Origin: Batrachochytrium dendrobatidis JAM81
Lineage: Eukaryota > Chytridiomycota > Chytridiomycetes > Rhizophydiales
Assembly: GCF_000203795.2 (NCBI RefSeq)
Contig: NW_006281104.1
Coordinates: 309,993-373,992 of the forward strand
DNA: 64,000 nucleotides
Direction of reading: 5' to 3'
The notes below the pieces were generated by a model, which worked only from the letters and a program-made list of their open reading frames with translations, was not told the DNA's origin and did not search any database. Made by a program: the position numbers and the translations under genes. Positions 1 to 10,595 of this stretch are shown here, in pieces. Positions within the stretch are counted from its first letter, which is position 1. Each line of letters begins with the position of its first letter.

Positions 1-69
1 ATAGCAACAAGCTGTCATTAGCCCTGAGAATAAAGCCAATCCCTTAGGACGGTCATCCAAGGAATGTGC

Positions 70-120
70 TTTTAATATTATCCGTCCAATAATGGATATA
101 AATACGATCCAAAGCCGACG
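70..120 (+). promoter_or_regulatory. Conserved promoter of secreted-protein gene, with TATA box
   Basis: The stretch just upstream of the secreted-protein gene contains TATAAATA at 97-104, whose end lies 61 nt before the ATG. Almost the same 50 bases, TATA box and spacing included, lie upstream of the paralogous gene on the other strand at 4516-4566. Conservation of the non-coding part at the level of the signal-peptide codons indicates a recent duplication that took the promoter along, a shared regulatory input, or both. Confidence 0.6.
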
Positions 121-164
121 TGTCAAATAACAACCATTACAACTTGCTCGATCAAACCAGTATA

Positions 165-1097
165 ATGAAACTATCAATTGTTGTATTGTCATCGATATTG
201 GCTGTTTGCTCGGTTACTACAGCCATCCCGGTCAATCCCAGTGCAGCTGCAAGTGCCGGAGCTAGCACTTCAACCGTCATTCCCAGTGCACAAGTTACAC
301 CTTCAACTGATCTTAGTCAACTTCCAGAGGAGGGTATGAAGTTGATCAAAGAGTACGCACAGACGAAGAAAAGTCGTGACAATGCAAAGGAAACGTATGG
401 CTTGACACAATCTGAAATGCATGCTCAAGAAAAATTGGTAAAACGGCTACATAAAAAAATTAAAAAGCTGCCACGTAAATCTCAGATTAGCGAGAATGGT
501 TCAAAGTACAGCGAAAAACTCCAAAAACTTGAAGATAAACTTGAACAAGAACGAAAAAATCTTGATGAACTTATAAAGAAGCAGCTGGAATTTGGTTGTG
601 CTAGTCTTACTTTCAAATTAGGTAAAATCAAAGTACAACTCGTAAAGTACATATTTGGGGGAAATCTGCATTATCCATTCGACTATTACATGGAACGTTT
701 GACAGCAAGTCGCCAGTTTATGGAACTTGTCAAAACATTTGGCAATTACTCACCAAGCCAACAGTTAGGATCCCAACAAGACTCTACTAGCGGAGCTCAT
801 AGTTCATCACAACAAGCACCCCAAGGCTATGATAATTCGGCCTTCTTATATGATGATGAAATGGAAGTTTCAGAAAATTCTGGTACTATGCACTCATCAA
901 GCGAAACGCCTATAGTCCAACCCACTCAAGCATCATCCAATACACAGGCAGCATCATCCAGCACACAAAAGGCTTCCAAATCTTCTCGTTTACAGAAAGT
1001 TTATCGCGAAATTAAAGGTGGATTTGAATTAGGCTGGAATCAAGACGAAAGTGATGATCGCAAACTATTGATTGATTCGAATACTAATCTGGACTGA
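165..1097 (+). CDS. Secreted coiled-coil protein, lineage-specific family (310 aa)
   Basis: Single-exon ORF. The first ATG is at 165; the upstream GTG in frame lies in the 5' leader. Residues 1 to about 20 form a signal peptide (MKLSIVVLSSILAVCSVTTA). A short Ala/Ser/Thr-rich linker follows, then a charged Lys/Glu-rich helical region (about 55-150) that should form a coiled coil. The tail, from about residue 200, is rich in Ser, Gln and Thr and probably disordered. There is a single Cys in the mature part and no catalytic motif. It is paralogous to the gene at 3874-4470 on the other strand; the match is strong in the promoter and signal peptide and weak afterwards, as expected of fast-evolving secreted proteins. 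Small secreted families with this layout are known in Batrachochytrium, where they are considered host-interaction candidates. The function is unknown. Confidence 0.85.
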   Translation: MKLSIVVLSSILAVCSVTTAIPVNPSAAASAGASTSTVIPSAQVTPSTDLSQLPEEGMKLIKEYAQTKKSRDNAKETYGLTQSEMHAQEKLVKRLHKKIKKLPRKSQISENGSKYSEKLQKLEDKLEQERKNLDELIKKQLEFGCASLTFKLGKIKVQLVKYIFGGNLHYPFDYYMERLTASRQFMELVKTFGNYSPSQQLGSQQDSTSGAHSSSQQAPQGYDNSAFLYDDEMEVSENSGTMHSSSETPIVQPTQASSNTQAASSSTQKASKSSRLQKVYREIKGGFELGWNQDESDDRKLLIDSNTNLD

Positions 1098-2747
1098 TTC
1101 TAACCGAGTATGTTATATTTTTGTTTGAATAAAATACAATACAACTACCATTTGACATTTTACATTGGATGTGTATGCATTATATCTGATTATTACACAA
1201 TCTTGGTTGGCATGATATCATATTGTACATTGACACTTGTATTTCCAATACAATACAATACAATACAGTTGATTGTATATTGCATAGTTGTACACATTGA
1301 TGATACTGACATGCATGTGTGTATTGTGTTGATATGATGTTGTTTGTCATGTCGTATTGGCACATGCAATACCAGTACCAATAATGGTCATGTGTGTTGA
1401 TATCAGATCCGATCAACTCGATCAACTTGACTCGTTTTACTCGTTGATTGTGGTGTCAAAATGGTTGCATCAATAGTCTGACTGATCACACGCATCAGTC
1501 GCAGTGCCAACTCTGTCGTGTGTCAAGTATCACATGTTGATGTATGCAGTGATCGTATACTGGTCGATTGGTGCAATATGATCACACATTCCATTAGAAT
1601 GTGATAATCATGGTATTTGCAACAGTATACCATATTAAACAGTTGATATCGCACATCTAATGTCGACATGATCATCCAGATATACAGTGATGGATTCAAA
1701 CAATCCATGCCATGATTGACACACTTGGAATGTGTATTTAATCAATACCATGTATTACCAATGCAATAGTATGCGTGATCATCGTGTATCAAACAACTAT
1801 AATACACACTGGACTAATCCAATACATGCACGGCTTGAACATATCACACACATTACAATGCATGGCATGATACATCAGCATTGATCAATACTACCACCCA
1901 ATTCAACGGGTGATCGTTTTGATAGCCTATTGCTGGATTGACTGACACTTTCAAAAGGTGATTCTAATGCAAGTCGAACTGCAGCAACCGCTTGCAACGC
2001 AAGTAGAACGCATTCTAGAGTAATCAACATTGTATCGAGTAGTGTAATGGAAAGCTTTGAATCTGATATATGACTGCCGTTTTATAATGACGGCAGCTTC
2101 AAGGGTGACAGTCGGCAATCAGCAATTCTCAAATGAATGATCATAAAAAACAAAAGTACGCCGTGTAGGGTGAGCAAACCCAGAAACACCCTGTAATGAA
2201 ACCTAATATACAAGCATCGCTGTTAGTGTATAATCGACCTCGGTAGTATGCTGCATTAACATTTCCAATTGCGGTCATGTATCCAGTGATCGGATGGTGT
2301 CAGATTGTCACCCTGATCATGGATAATTATCATCACATATACAATCCATTACTACAGAATATATTGATCCATGTTCTAGTATACGATATATTGTGCTGGA
2401 ATACAATATTTCCAGCCATTTGATGCTAATACTGATATTAATCTACACATAAAACATTGATCACCCACAATGGTATATAACGGAACTCGATACCACTTTT
2501 TTAATATAAACTGTTAAATTGACTCGAAACTTTAATCCGAATATTGAATATTAAAATGTTGAATAAAAGACTCGAGTCATTATATGAATGACGTAATCAA
2601 TTGTTGAGTTGAATTGACACTTGATTGAACAATACAAATAAACACATGACAAATGTTTAATTTGATTGTAATTTCACACAAAATTGCTTATTTGACACTA
2701 TTTAGAGCATGAATTTGAAAATCACGCTTATTTCTTTCAATTACAAA
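1098..2747. other. Gene-free spacer of biased composition
   Basis: No ORF here looks coding. The sequence is dominated by short words TGAT, ATCA, CAAT, ATTG and CATG in both orientations, with many TGATCA palindromes. It includes a short (CAATA)4 run at about 1246-1266. A similar texture fills 4567-6419, so the spacers flanking the secreted-protein pair look related, but no alignable repeat unit was found by eye. Confidence 0.5.
1246..1266 (+). repeat. CAATA pentanucleotide microsatellite, about 4 units
   Basis: Four consecutive CAATA units are visible in the spacer downstream of the first secreted-protein gene. It is a simple repeat with no link to a gene. Confidence 0.7.
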
Positions 2748-3074
2748 ATGGAAAATCAAGAGTTTTACATTCGATATCTTGACAATCGACCAGTCAAGAT
2801 TGACATTCATGTTAATAATGAAAGGACTGCTCTGCGGCCTTTTCCACTCCTCACTGTTTCACATTTGATTGCAGCCTACAAGATTGCCACCATTCCACTT
2901 CTTGACAATCTTTCTTTAGCACAACTCACTCTTCACAATGCATTAGATGGACCAGTCATTCCTGGAAATAGACTCCTGACCTCCATTCAATATCCTCTTG
3001 GCACATATGAGCAGCCACTCATAATCAAGTTCAAAAGTGTTATGGCTGGTAAAGCTCGAGGTATTGTATTTTGA
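2748..3074 (+). CDS. Crinkler-type ubiquitin-like header domain ORF (108 aa)
   Basis: Open frame from ATG 2748 (an earlier in-frame ATG at 2709 would add 13 residues). The protein starts with a likely beta hairpin (FYIRYLDNRPVKIDI). An amphipathic helix follows, then the pattern LTLHNALDGPVIPGN..L with PLIIK near the end. This strand-helix-strand layout with a terminal PLIIK-like strand resembles the ubiquitin-like N-terminal header of Crinkler (CRN) proteins. The ORF ends soon after without a body domain. A donor-like GGTAAAG near 3051 and an acceptor-like CAATAG near 3135 could splice it onto the decayed frames at 3144-3467. It may be an orphan header, the first exon of a broken gene, or an unrelated small protein. 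The header assignment rests on pattern recognition only. Confidence 0.45.
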   Translation: MENQEFYIRYLDNRPVKIDIHVNNERTALRPFPLLTVSHLIAAYKIATIPLLDNLSLAQLTLHNALDGPVIPGNRLLTSIQYPLGTYEQPLIIKFKSVMAGKARGIVF

Positions 3075-3143
3075 TCAAACTAATAAAAGATATGATGGTT
3101 AGTCAAACTCAGTACTGTATTTCTATCAGCAATAGGCACCAAA

Positions 3144-3467
3144 ATGAGCGTGAATTCTCTTGCTTCAGAGGACGCCATTGAGAACTTTGCCCGGTCAATA
3201 AGCTTGAATAATTAAACAAACTCCATGCTCTGTCCAAGATTCAATGGAAGCCATCAATCTGAATAAATCCATCTTAAACCTCGATATCAATGATTCTGGT
3301 GTTCAGTTTGGACTATGATACGGGATCGAATGCAACGCCAACAGATAAGTCAGAGTCTGGTACCGGACACAGTTTCAACTGTGATGTCGTGTGATGACTG
3401 GGTTTGGAGCGGACCAGTTTGCAAGTCATTTAAACAAGGAAAACGTGATATGTCAGCTCATTGGTAA
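3144..3467 (+). pseudogene. Decayed coding sequence downstream of the CRN-like header
   Basis: Successive short open stretches occur in changing frames: from ATG 3144 to a stop near 3214, then another frame through about 3317, then a third from about 3310 to about 3390, and a last one ending at 3467. Codon use and amino-acid composition look coding, but no single frame stays open. This fits the remains of the body of the gene whose header lies at 2748-3074, broken by several indels. No domain can be recognised. Confidence 0.35.
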
Positions 3468-3873
3468 ACGATTAATCTGATACTTCATAAGCGTAATATG
3501 CAGCCAATTGTGTACTGTGGGTAGCTAATGGTACTGAATATTGGATTGAAACGTTTCTAGATGTAAACGTATGGATAACAATTTTTTCAAACGAGTTCTA
3601 TTCAAAATAAATTCGAGTGCCGAAACATGAAATAATTTCATGCAAGCAAGTCGTACTCTTTAATACACTATTGATTGACAATACAGGATGTTTATTGAAT
3701 GAACGAAAATTGGATGCATGACAAGTGAGAATTAAACCACCATGCAATGCACGCTGAATTACAGCATATCTTGGATAAGATTGTTGATTGTTCACTTTGA
3801 GCTTCAATAATGTGACGAGTCTATGGTCAAACACCAGAATCTTAAAGTTGCACCATATCCAGACTGGAAATCA
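3468..3873. other. Intergenic stretch, nothing recognised
   Basis: This is the 3' flank of the second secreted-protein gene. A 78-codon open frame on the minus strand (3598-3834) has no recognisable domain and is not supported. Confidence 0.4.
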
Positions 3874-4470
3874 CTATGATAAATCATTGTAAAAAATACT
3901 AAAGCACTTTTTAAGTCCGGGATATAAATCCAGGTTTGGCGTAGCAGCAGCCATTACTCCAGTCGTATCATGTCTTGTGAGGTAGTAATAAAACTTCGAT
4001 TTTAGCTTGTCCAATCCGTCCTTTGCTTTTAAATAATCTGGCTCGAGCTCCTCTAAGCTTTTTTCAAGTTTTTCAAGAATGCTACGCTCTTCAAAGTGCT
4101 TGGGTTTAAGCTTGAGAAACTCTGATTCGTAAACTGAAGGACCACGGGTGTTTCCAACTTGAGTTGCCAGAAACTCCATTTTTGCATTCAGTTTACTCAT
4201 CGCTTCTTTTTGATTTTCAATCTGTATGGTTTTCAAGTTGAACGGTTTCATTTTTCGGTCAAAATTGCGTTTACCATCCGCGTAGTTTTTGATCGTCACT
4301 ATTCCATCAAGCGTAATTGGATAGCAATCAGCCATATACTCGCTATACGGGTTAGGATGGTCTGCAGAGCCAAATTCAATAGCTGCATCCGAACTGGGGA
4401 GAATTGGACTAGCGACAGTAACCGAGCAAATAGCCAGGATCGATGACAATAGAGTGATTGAAAGTTTCAT
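3874..4470 (-). CDS. Secreted protein, paralogue of the gene at 165-1097 (198 aa)
   Basis: Single-exon ORF starting at ATG 4470; a GTG 15 codons upstream is in frame but lies in the leader. The signal peptide (MKLSITLLSSILAICSVTVA) matches that of the gene at 165 at most positions. The 5' leader is also highly similar, including codon-like stretches upstream of both ATGs. The mature part has two Cys and a Lys/Glu/Leu-rich helical region with coiled-coil character (about 60-165). It lacks the Ser/Gln-rich tail of its paralogue. The two genes are convergent, so this is an inverted pair. The function is unknown; secretion is the only firm prediction. Confidence 0.8.
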   Translation of the reverse strand: MKLSITLLSSILAICSVTVASPILPSSDAAIEFGSADHPNPYSEYMADCYPITLDGIVTIKNYADGKRNFDRKMKPFNLKTIQIENQKEAMSKLNAKMEFLATQVGNTRGPSVYESEFLKLKPKHFEERSILEKLEKSLEELEPDYLKAKDGLDKLKSKFYYYLTRHDTTGVMAAATPNLDLYPGLKKCFSIFYNDLS

Positions 4471-4515
4471 TTTACTGGTTTGGTCGAGTAAGTTGTGATG
4501 ATTGTCATTCAACAC

Positions 4516-4566
4516 ATCGGTTTTGGATCGTATTTATATCCATTATTGAGCGGATAATATTAAATC
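4516..4566 (-). promoter_or_regulatory. Promoter copy matching that at 70-120, with TATA box
   Basis: Read on the minus strand this block is nearly identical to 70-120, with TATAAATA at 4538-4531. Its distance to the ATG at 4470 equals that in the paralogue (61 nt). The similarity fades further upstream, around a shared CCTTAGG motif. Confidence 0.6.
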
Positions 4567-6419
4567 GTGTTCCATGGGTAGCCTCCCTAAGGAACTAGTG
4601 TTATCAGGGTTGGTATTACTTTATTGTCATCAATGTCGAAATAATTTTAAAGGGATATCCATTTACACAATGGCCTGTTGTTGAAGTTGGGATCGTGGTA
4701 TCAGGGCTGGCGATTTCATCTAGGATATGCTGTGTATCCGCAGCATAGTGCGGCAAATATACTGTGATCAGCACATGCTGGTACAGACATTGCCATCCAT
4801 ACACACCATTACTCCAACACATTTATTACCAATCCAGTAGTATGTGTTTACATCACGCACACCAAACCAACTCCGTGATATACGAATGTTGCGGTTTGAC
4901 CAAATCACAATCACCATATTATCGACTGTTCAACTCGTTGACATTCAAACCGTGTCATCACTAGTCACAATATAATGGTTGACTGGTTCGTTTGATTGAC
5001 CTGACATATCGACACTTTGCAAACCTCGACTTGATTCATCAACTTGGATATTCATATAATATTGGGCTTGTATCATCACGTTGGACTCGCTATCAAACAC
5101 CTTGATATGTCCATGCAGCACAAACTCGATATACACACATTAGTTACTGTTTGACATGACTGAGTCAATCATCAATACCAGACAATGCAGCTGTATTAGT
5201 TGTATGATACAATCAATCATGGTTGGTTCATCACCATCAAATATCAAATGTTGATCACGTATACATTGATTTGTAATTGCATGGTTTGTTGGCAATACAC
5301 ACTATGATATGATTGACAAGTTGTTGATTTGCAGTAATCAGATGTGCATCACCTGTAACATTGGATGCAATTGACGAGTTGTAACCGCCAGTCAACAATC
5401 ATCGATATGTTGGTGATTGTATTGACTACATGATTGGTATTGATTAGCTGTCATGATCGATTGGTGGACAATACAATCCACATTGATTATGACGTGTCGC
5501 AACTGGTTGATATATGCAGACTCGACTGATGATCGACTATATGTTGATGAGTAACTCTGTCACTGTTTGGTTTGGATTGGTTGTTGCTACTGCTTGTATA
5601 TGCAGTGTATTCATGTGTGATGTATTGGATATCGGTGTTGTGTATGTTGAATCTGTTGGACAATATATTGTCATGTCGCATCAGATTGCATCACATTTAG
5701 AATGCAATCATTGATTCGTTGGTTTAGTGATCGACTCGACTCACATTCGACTGTAATGGCCACAAATATGCATTGCTGATTGACAGGAATATATCAACAT
5801 ATATCAGACTCGGACATGGTGTATATCGGTTGCATATACCAGTCACTGATGCAGTTGATGATGATCGATTAATCAATCAATTTGATATCAACACCAATGT
5901 CAGTTCATTACCACATGAATACTTGCAGTTGTGACCTGTATTCATTCAGTAATATTGTTGTATGACGTGACTTGGTGCAGCATACAGCATGATATGTTGG
6001 ACAATTGTATTGCAATACGGTTAATGGCATGCTGGTGATTTGTTGTGCTGTCTGACTGCGTTTATGGGTCGATCAGTGTCAATCAGTAATGCATTTGTAT
6101 TGATCATGACTTGTGTGCAGTGATCTGGCAGTATTGTGATGTATGATACCATGATCAATGCAAAACACCATTTGATCAAACACGGTAATTGTGATTGTGA
6201 TTACAATCTAGAATTGGATGTGGAATACAATCAAAATCGGTAGGATATTGGGTGACTTTGTGTGCAGTAACCATTATTGGTAGTTCAAACTGTATCTATA
6301 CCAAGAACAACCGACTGTTGCATAGTATCAAGTTGACAAGTGATTTGTGGCATCTTTTGTTGAATATAATAAATCAAACAAAACACAATCCAATATTCAA
6401 ATTAGCTCAATATTTATTA
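4567..6419. other. Gene-free spacer of biased composition
   Basis: As in 1098-2747, the sequence is a mosaic of TGAT, ATCA, CAAT, ATTG and CATG words. The short open frames on both strands have no domain and look like products of composition. No tRNA, rRNA or transposon was recognised. Confidence 0.5.
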
Positions 6420-8560
6420 TCAGGAACTGGTAATGAATTCAACAAACGACGCAACCTGCTCGCTTAAAATATTGCGCATATTGCTCTTTGAAACGACAAC
6501 AACGATATTTTGGTTTCCCTCGACGCTGTTATAAGTATTTTCAGTTGAAACAGCACTGAGTGGTTCAGGCAGCTCAATCAAGAACCTTATTGAAAACTTT
6601 AACGGGGTATCAGATATACTCTGCTGCCATTTCAAATACGCTTCGTTATTCGTTGGCCGATCTGCTTTAATAAAGAAAAAGTCTGGATTTGTAGATTCAA
6701 GATTATCGGCAGACACTGCTGAAGGAATTTTTGATGTATATAGCTTGATTCCAAATGACACGCAGACTTGTTTGGATAAAAACGCAAGGATGTCTGGTCG
6801 AAACTGGCTTGAAGGACGAAAAAAGACTCCTGTTGGTCTATCGGATATGATTGTGCCATCTCCAGCCTTACGCTCTATTGTTGGCAACTGTAAACCATCA
6901 AGACCAGCAATCGAAACACCAAAACTAGATAGGACATTTGAAAGATGCGGTCCATTTTTCTGGATCATACCAGCCAAAATGACGGCTTCAAATGGTGTTC
7001 CTTTGGCTGTAGTTTTTTTACCTTTTGTGCCAGCGATGCTGCTCAAAAGATCCAACGATGACAACAGATTGAACTGTTGAAACTCTGTTCGGAATAAATT
7101 GAGAAGCAAATCTATCACATATCCTTCAGACAAAAAGTATCCGCCAGTTTCACGAATGAGATGTATAGATCCAACAGTATTCATGAAAAAGTATTCTTGA
7201 TTCTTGTCCAGTTGGCAGTATATTGGTCCATGATTGGAAAATATGGAAGAGTGTAAAATAAGCTTTAACATAATCTGTGTGTGTGAATGAGCCCTGATGG
7301 TCCTGGCAATAGGTTCGATCATATGAGTGAATCGACCAATTACCGCATTGTAAGATTCCTCTACTATATCATTGATATTCGAAAAGGCATGTTGTTTTTT
7401 CAGTCGTATGCGTTGTGCCGTTGCCGAGTCATTGTCATTGATTCCAGCACTGAACAAGTCATATACAAAGTTTTCCAAAATTCTTGGTCGATAGTTGTCG
7501 GTAAGAACAGTCTTGAGAATATCCGGATGAATATCGACAAAAGCAGTCACATAGTCCAACGCCATTTCACAGTCCCAAGTTATGAATTCATTGAGAATAA
7601 GAGGACCAACAGGGTTCGTTCCAAATGATTTAAAGTTGTCAATGTTGCGTAGTTTTGATGATGTTCCAGCAAAAATAACCTTTTTGGCAAACTCCTTATT
7701 TTTGATAACATACAGCAAGACCGAGAGTGTTCCTCTTTTTGAATCTTCATTCACATCTCCGTTTTGTTGGATGTGATTTCCCTCCATTGACGAGATAATC
7801 GTGCTTCCAAGATGTTCGGCCAACACATGAGCTTGATCAAAACAAAAGAGGCAGCGCAAATCATCGTCAATATAGTTGAAATGTATGTCGTTCAATTTGT
7901 CCAAAGACAATAGCTTCAGTTTCAGAAAGCATAGTCTGATGGCTCTTGAGTTGAACAATTGGTGAATGAGAAACTGTGCTGGAGTTATGTTAGGATATCT
8001 TTGAGATATTTGAGGAACAGAACACGAGACAGTAGAAAGGCATAGGTAATATCATAGAGTTGTGGCAGGTCTTGATTCGGTTTTTTCCATTTTGAAGTGA
8101 TGCTTTCAAAACTTTCTTTCAATGAGAAGAGTGAGGCATCATCAGAGTCATCTAAAGCTGGGTAAGATCGAGCGTCAATGAAGATTGTGAATTGCTTTTT
8201 TGCCCTATTGATAATCTCATGGGTTTTTCCACAACCTGTAGGTCCTATTAACAGACCAACGAGTTCGTTTCCATCCATGAATGAATCTACGCGCTTTTGA
8301 ATGTCCGTTTCAAAATTGATGTCCTGGAATCGCATATCTGGCAGACGACCGCTCTCCAAACGCCATTGATTACTGTAGAATAGACGCAACTCTTTCGACT
8401 TGATGGTCTGTTTTGACAACTTGTATGGTCTCATTAATATCAGAAACTCCCTAGTAAAAAGGCTTGTCAAATGACTCCAATCATAATCAGCATTCCTAGA
8501 TCTAATGATAAGCGGGTTGAGCTCAGCAGCTCCATTGTTTTCAGTAGCAGCAAGTGAATC
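6420..8560 (-). CDS. Crinkler (CRN)-type NTPase-nuclease body, frame broken once, header not seen
   Basis: Two minus-strand frames read as one protein. The first (8560 to about 7985) opens right after an acceptor-like ATAG at 8561-8562. It carries a conserved CRN-like entry region and a Walker A motif, GPTGCGKT. The second (about 7984 to 6420) continues with a Walker B-like strand ending FDQAH and a sensor-like strand (KVIFAGTSS). A C-terminal part with KGTPFEA, FRPDIL and GIKLYT follows, as expected of a restriction-endonuclease-fold domain. The frames join across a 1-nt shift in a CC run near 7984. This may be a consensus error, a real frameshift, or a very short intron, since a CTAAC followed by AG lies there. 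No ubiquitin-like header was found between here and TBCC. CRN proteins are effector-like proteins whose bodies act on nucleic acids; activity of this copy is uncertain. Confidence 0.7.
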
Positions 8561-8873
8561 CTATGAGCTGTAATTACTTTCCATTCCATTCACTAGAGTA
8601 GAGAGCAAGTTGTGCTAAAAAACCTGTCAAGGAAAGAGTGATGACAGTCTTGTAAACTGAAATCACAAAAACAGTGAACATCAATCTCATCAATGACAAC
8701 TCTTGTCAAGTTGAAAAAACAAACGCACTCATTTGATATTTTGTAGTTTATTGAGAGATTCAAGAACTCGATCAGCACATTGGTGTTGACTGTAAACCAA
8801 GTGCTGTAAAGACGCAGATTTGTTCATACACTGAACATCCTGTCAAAACTTTATTAAACACAAAGTCAACCAT
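8561..8873 (-). other. Unassigned stretch between CRN body and TBCC
   Basis: The 5' part of the CRN gene should lie here, but no header is recognisable. An acceptor-like TTTTGACAG near 8845 leads into a 32-codon open frame from ATG 8827 to a stop at 8729. An acceptor-like CTCATAG lies at 8561-8567. These could be exons of a degenerate header, but no join keeps an open frame. Confidence 0.3.
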
Positions 8874-10108
8874 TCAATATTGAGGAGTAAACTTCATCAA
8901 CAGTGACTTTGTCAGATCCCCAGTTTCATCATTGGAAACATCAGTCCATGTCTTGAATACATTTGGCTCATCAATTAATCGCCAGTTGGGAGATGCTTGT
9001 TGTCGAAGCCAGTTAAAGTCCTCAACTTTGTTGAATTCATTCCGAATTGCAACCAATCCAACAGTCTAATACACACGAAACCATTCGTTAGAATTACATG
9101 CGCTTGTAAAGCGACTTGTCAGCAATGTTCATGCAATAGTTTAAATCACCTTTAACGATTCATCAAAGTTGGTCAGCAACAAAGGTTCAAACGATGTAAA
9201 TCCAATCTCATCACAATCTTCGATAATTGGATGACTTGCTACATGCAGATGGAATATACTGCGATGAGAATCATGAATACGACATTGACGACATACTACA
9301 GCAACAGTGGACTGAATGCATTGCTCCACGAGAATAGATCCTCGAATGGGACCAAACAAGACAATGCTGTTGGTGATGTTTTTGAGATGAACAGCACCTG
9401 CTGATATGCAGCGTAGATCAAGTACAGAACTGACAATGTTTGATACATAAAGATCTTGTTCACTCGTGGGTAATGTCTGAGCAACACATGTTTTGCCATT
9501 GATGTTGGAATAAACTTGGCCATGCAATGGAAGGGTTGATGCTATAATGAAGCAGATGAGCAATCATCAACAGTAACTTGTAATACAATGTGAATGAATC
9601 ATTCAAGAGCAATGATCATTACCAGTATCAGAAACAACATGTTCAGAAACAGTGAGTTTAGTATTCGTAGATGGTTTGGATTTACTAGACTTGAATGAGA
9701 ACTTGGCTCTGGTGCCTTGAATACGAGTGACTTGATCATTGAGGTCTTTGAGTTGCTGTTATACTCAAAAGTTAAACCAAGATTAACAGCAACAAGTGTT
9801 TAGCAACACTTACTAATGAACACTGTCGTTGATCATACAATGGAAGAAAGAGAGTTGCGTCCGTCACTCTCTTGCTCAGTATTGCAATTTCGGACTTGAC
9901 AGCAACCAGCTCATCAGAGAGTCCTGATGGACACTGAGATAACGATTCTTGAACATCTATTCTCAAGAGTTATTATCATGCATGTATGGATCGTGCATGC
10001 ATGCATGTATTCATCACCTTGTTTCCATTGTTGAAACTGCAACCAAAACTCTTGTGCTGCTTGCTGTACATTCTCAGTCTTGATTGCTGTCTGTTGCTGG
10101 TTGACCAT
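8874..10108 (-). CDS. TBCC: Tubulin-folding cofactor C (316 aa, 5 exons)
   Basis: Exons 10108-10018, 9956-9814, 9755-9623, 9541-9150 and 9065-8874 join to 317 codons with consistent phases. The N-terminal region is helical (FWLQFQQWKQ), like the spectrin-like N-terminus of cofactor C. The fourth exon holds the C-CAP/TBCC beta-helix domain: VLFGPIRGSILVE, then CTV-like VAVVCRQCRIHDS, then FHLHVASHPIIEDC. The last exon ends with the typical VEDFNWLRQQASPNW stretch. Cofactor C acts in the cytosol with cofactors D and E to release native alpha/beta-tubulin and stimulates GTP hydrolysis by tubulin. The Arg in RCRIH falls in the region that holds the catalytic Arg of the family. Confidence 0.9.
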
Positions 10109-10595
10109 TCTGCAATAATTTCAATCATACAATTGGCTATTTAATACGAATTCATGCTGGATAGTCGAATTCTTAAACTCCATCTTTAGATGGCTTATCG
10201 TATCAACCGTTTTTTTATTGGAAACCATCGTTAGTTTATTAATCATGACTGCACGAACAAGGATAAAAATAAAACTTCATTGACATTATTGGTGTATAGC
10301 AACAACTCGGAGCGGGCGTCTAATAGAAAAACAGGGGAGTTGTGAAGTGGTTGATCTTGCTACTGGTCAGATTCCAGTTGAGTCACCCATGTCTGGACAA
10401 TACCATGAGCTATCTTTGAAGACAATGGAATCGACTCAAGGTAATTGGAAAACACAGAGGTTTCAATTAGATCAAGCTCATGATACATGCGCATCAAGTC
10501 GTGGAAATAAGCTTTCATTAAAAACATTGCAGATTTCCATTCATCACAAATACAACACTCGTGTTAGTTTAGTTAGATTATAAACTCACTGCAAT
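10109..10595. other. Intergenic stretch between TBCC and eIF4G
   Basis: This holds the 5' flank of TBCC and the 3' flank of eIF4G. A plus-strand frame at 10347-10583 starts at GTG, has its first ATG at 10389 and shows no domain; it is not supported. Confidence 0.4.

Noticed and set aside
3598..3834. 78-codon minus-strand frame behind the second secreted-protein gene
   Set aside because: No domain, no signal peptide and position in a 3' flank; probably chance.
7300..7320. GGTTCGATC resembling a tRNA B-box
   Set aside because: It lies in the Crinkler coding frame and no cloverleaf can be drawn around it.
6420..8560. Calling the Crinkler body a pseudogene
   Set aside because: The only break is a 1-nt shift in a homopolymer, the same type as two breaks in an essential gene nearby.
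10347..10583. 78-codon plus-strand frame between TBCC and eIF4G
   Set aside because: It starts at GTG, its first ATG is 14 codons in, it has no domain, and it lies in a short spacer between two minus-strand genes.
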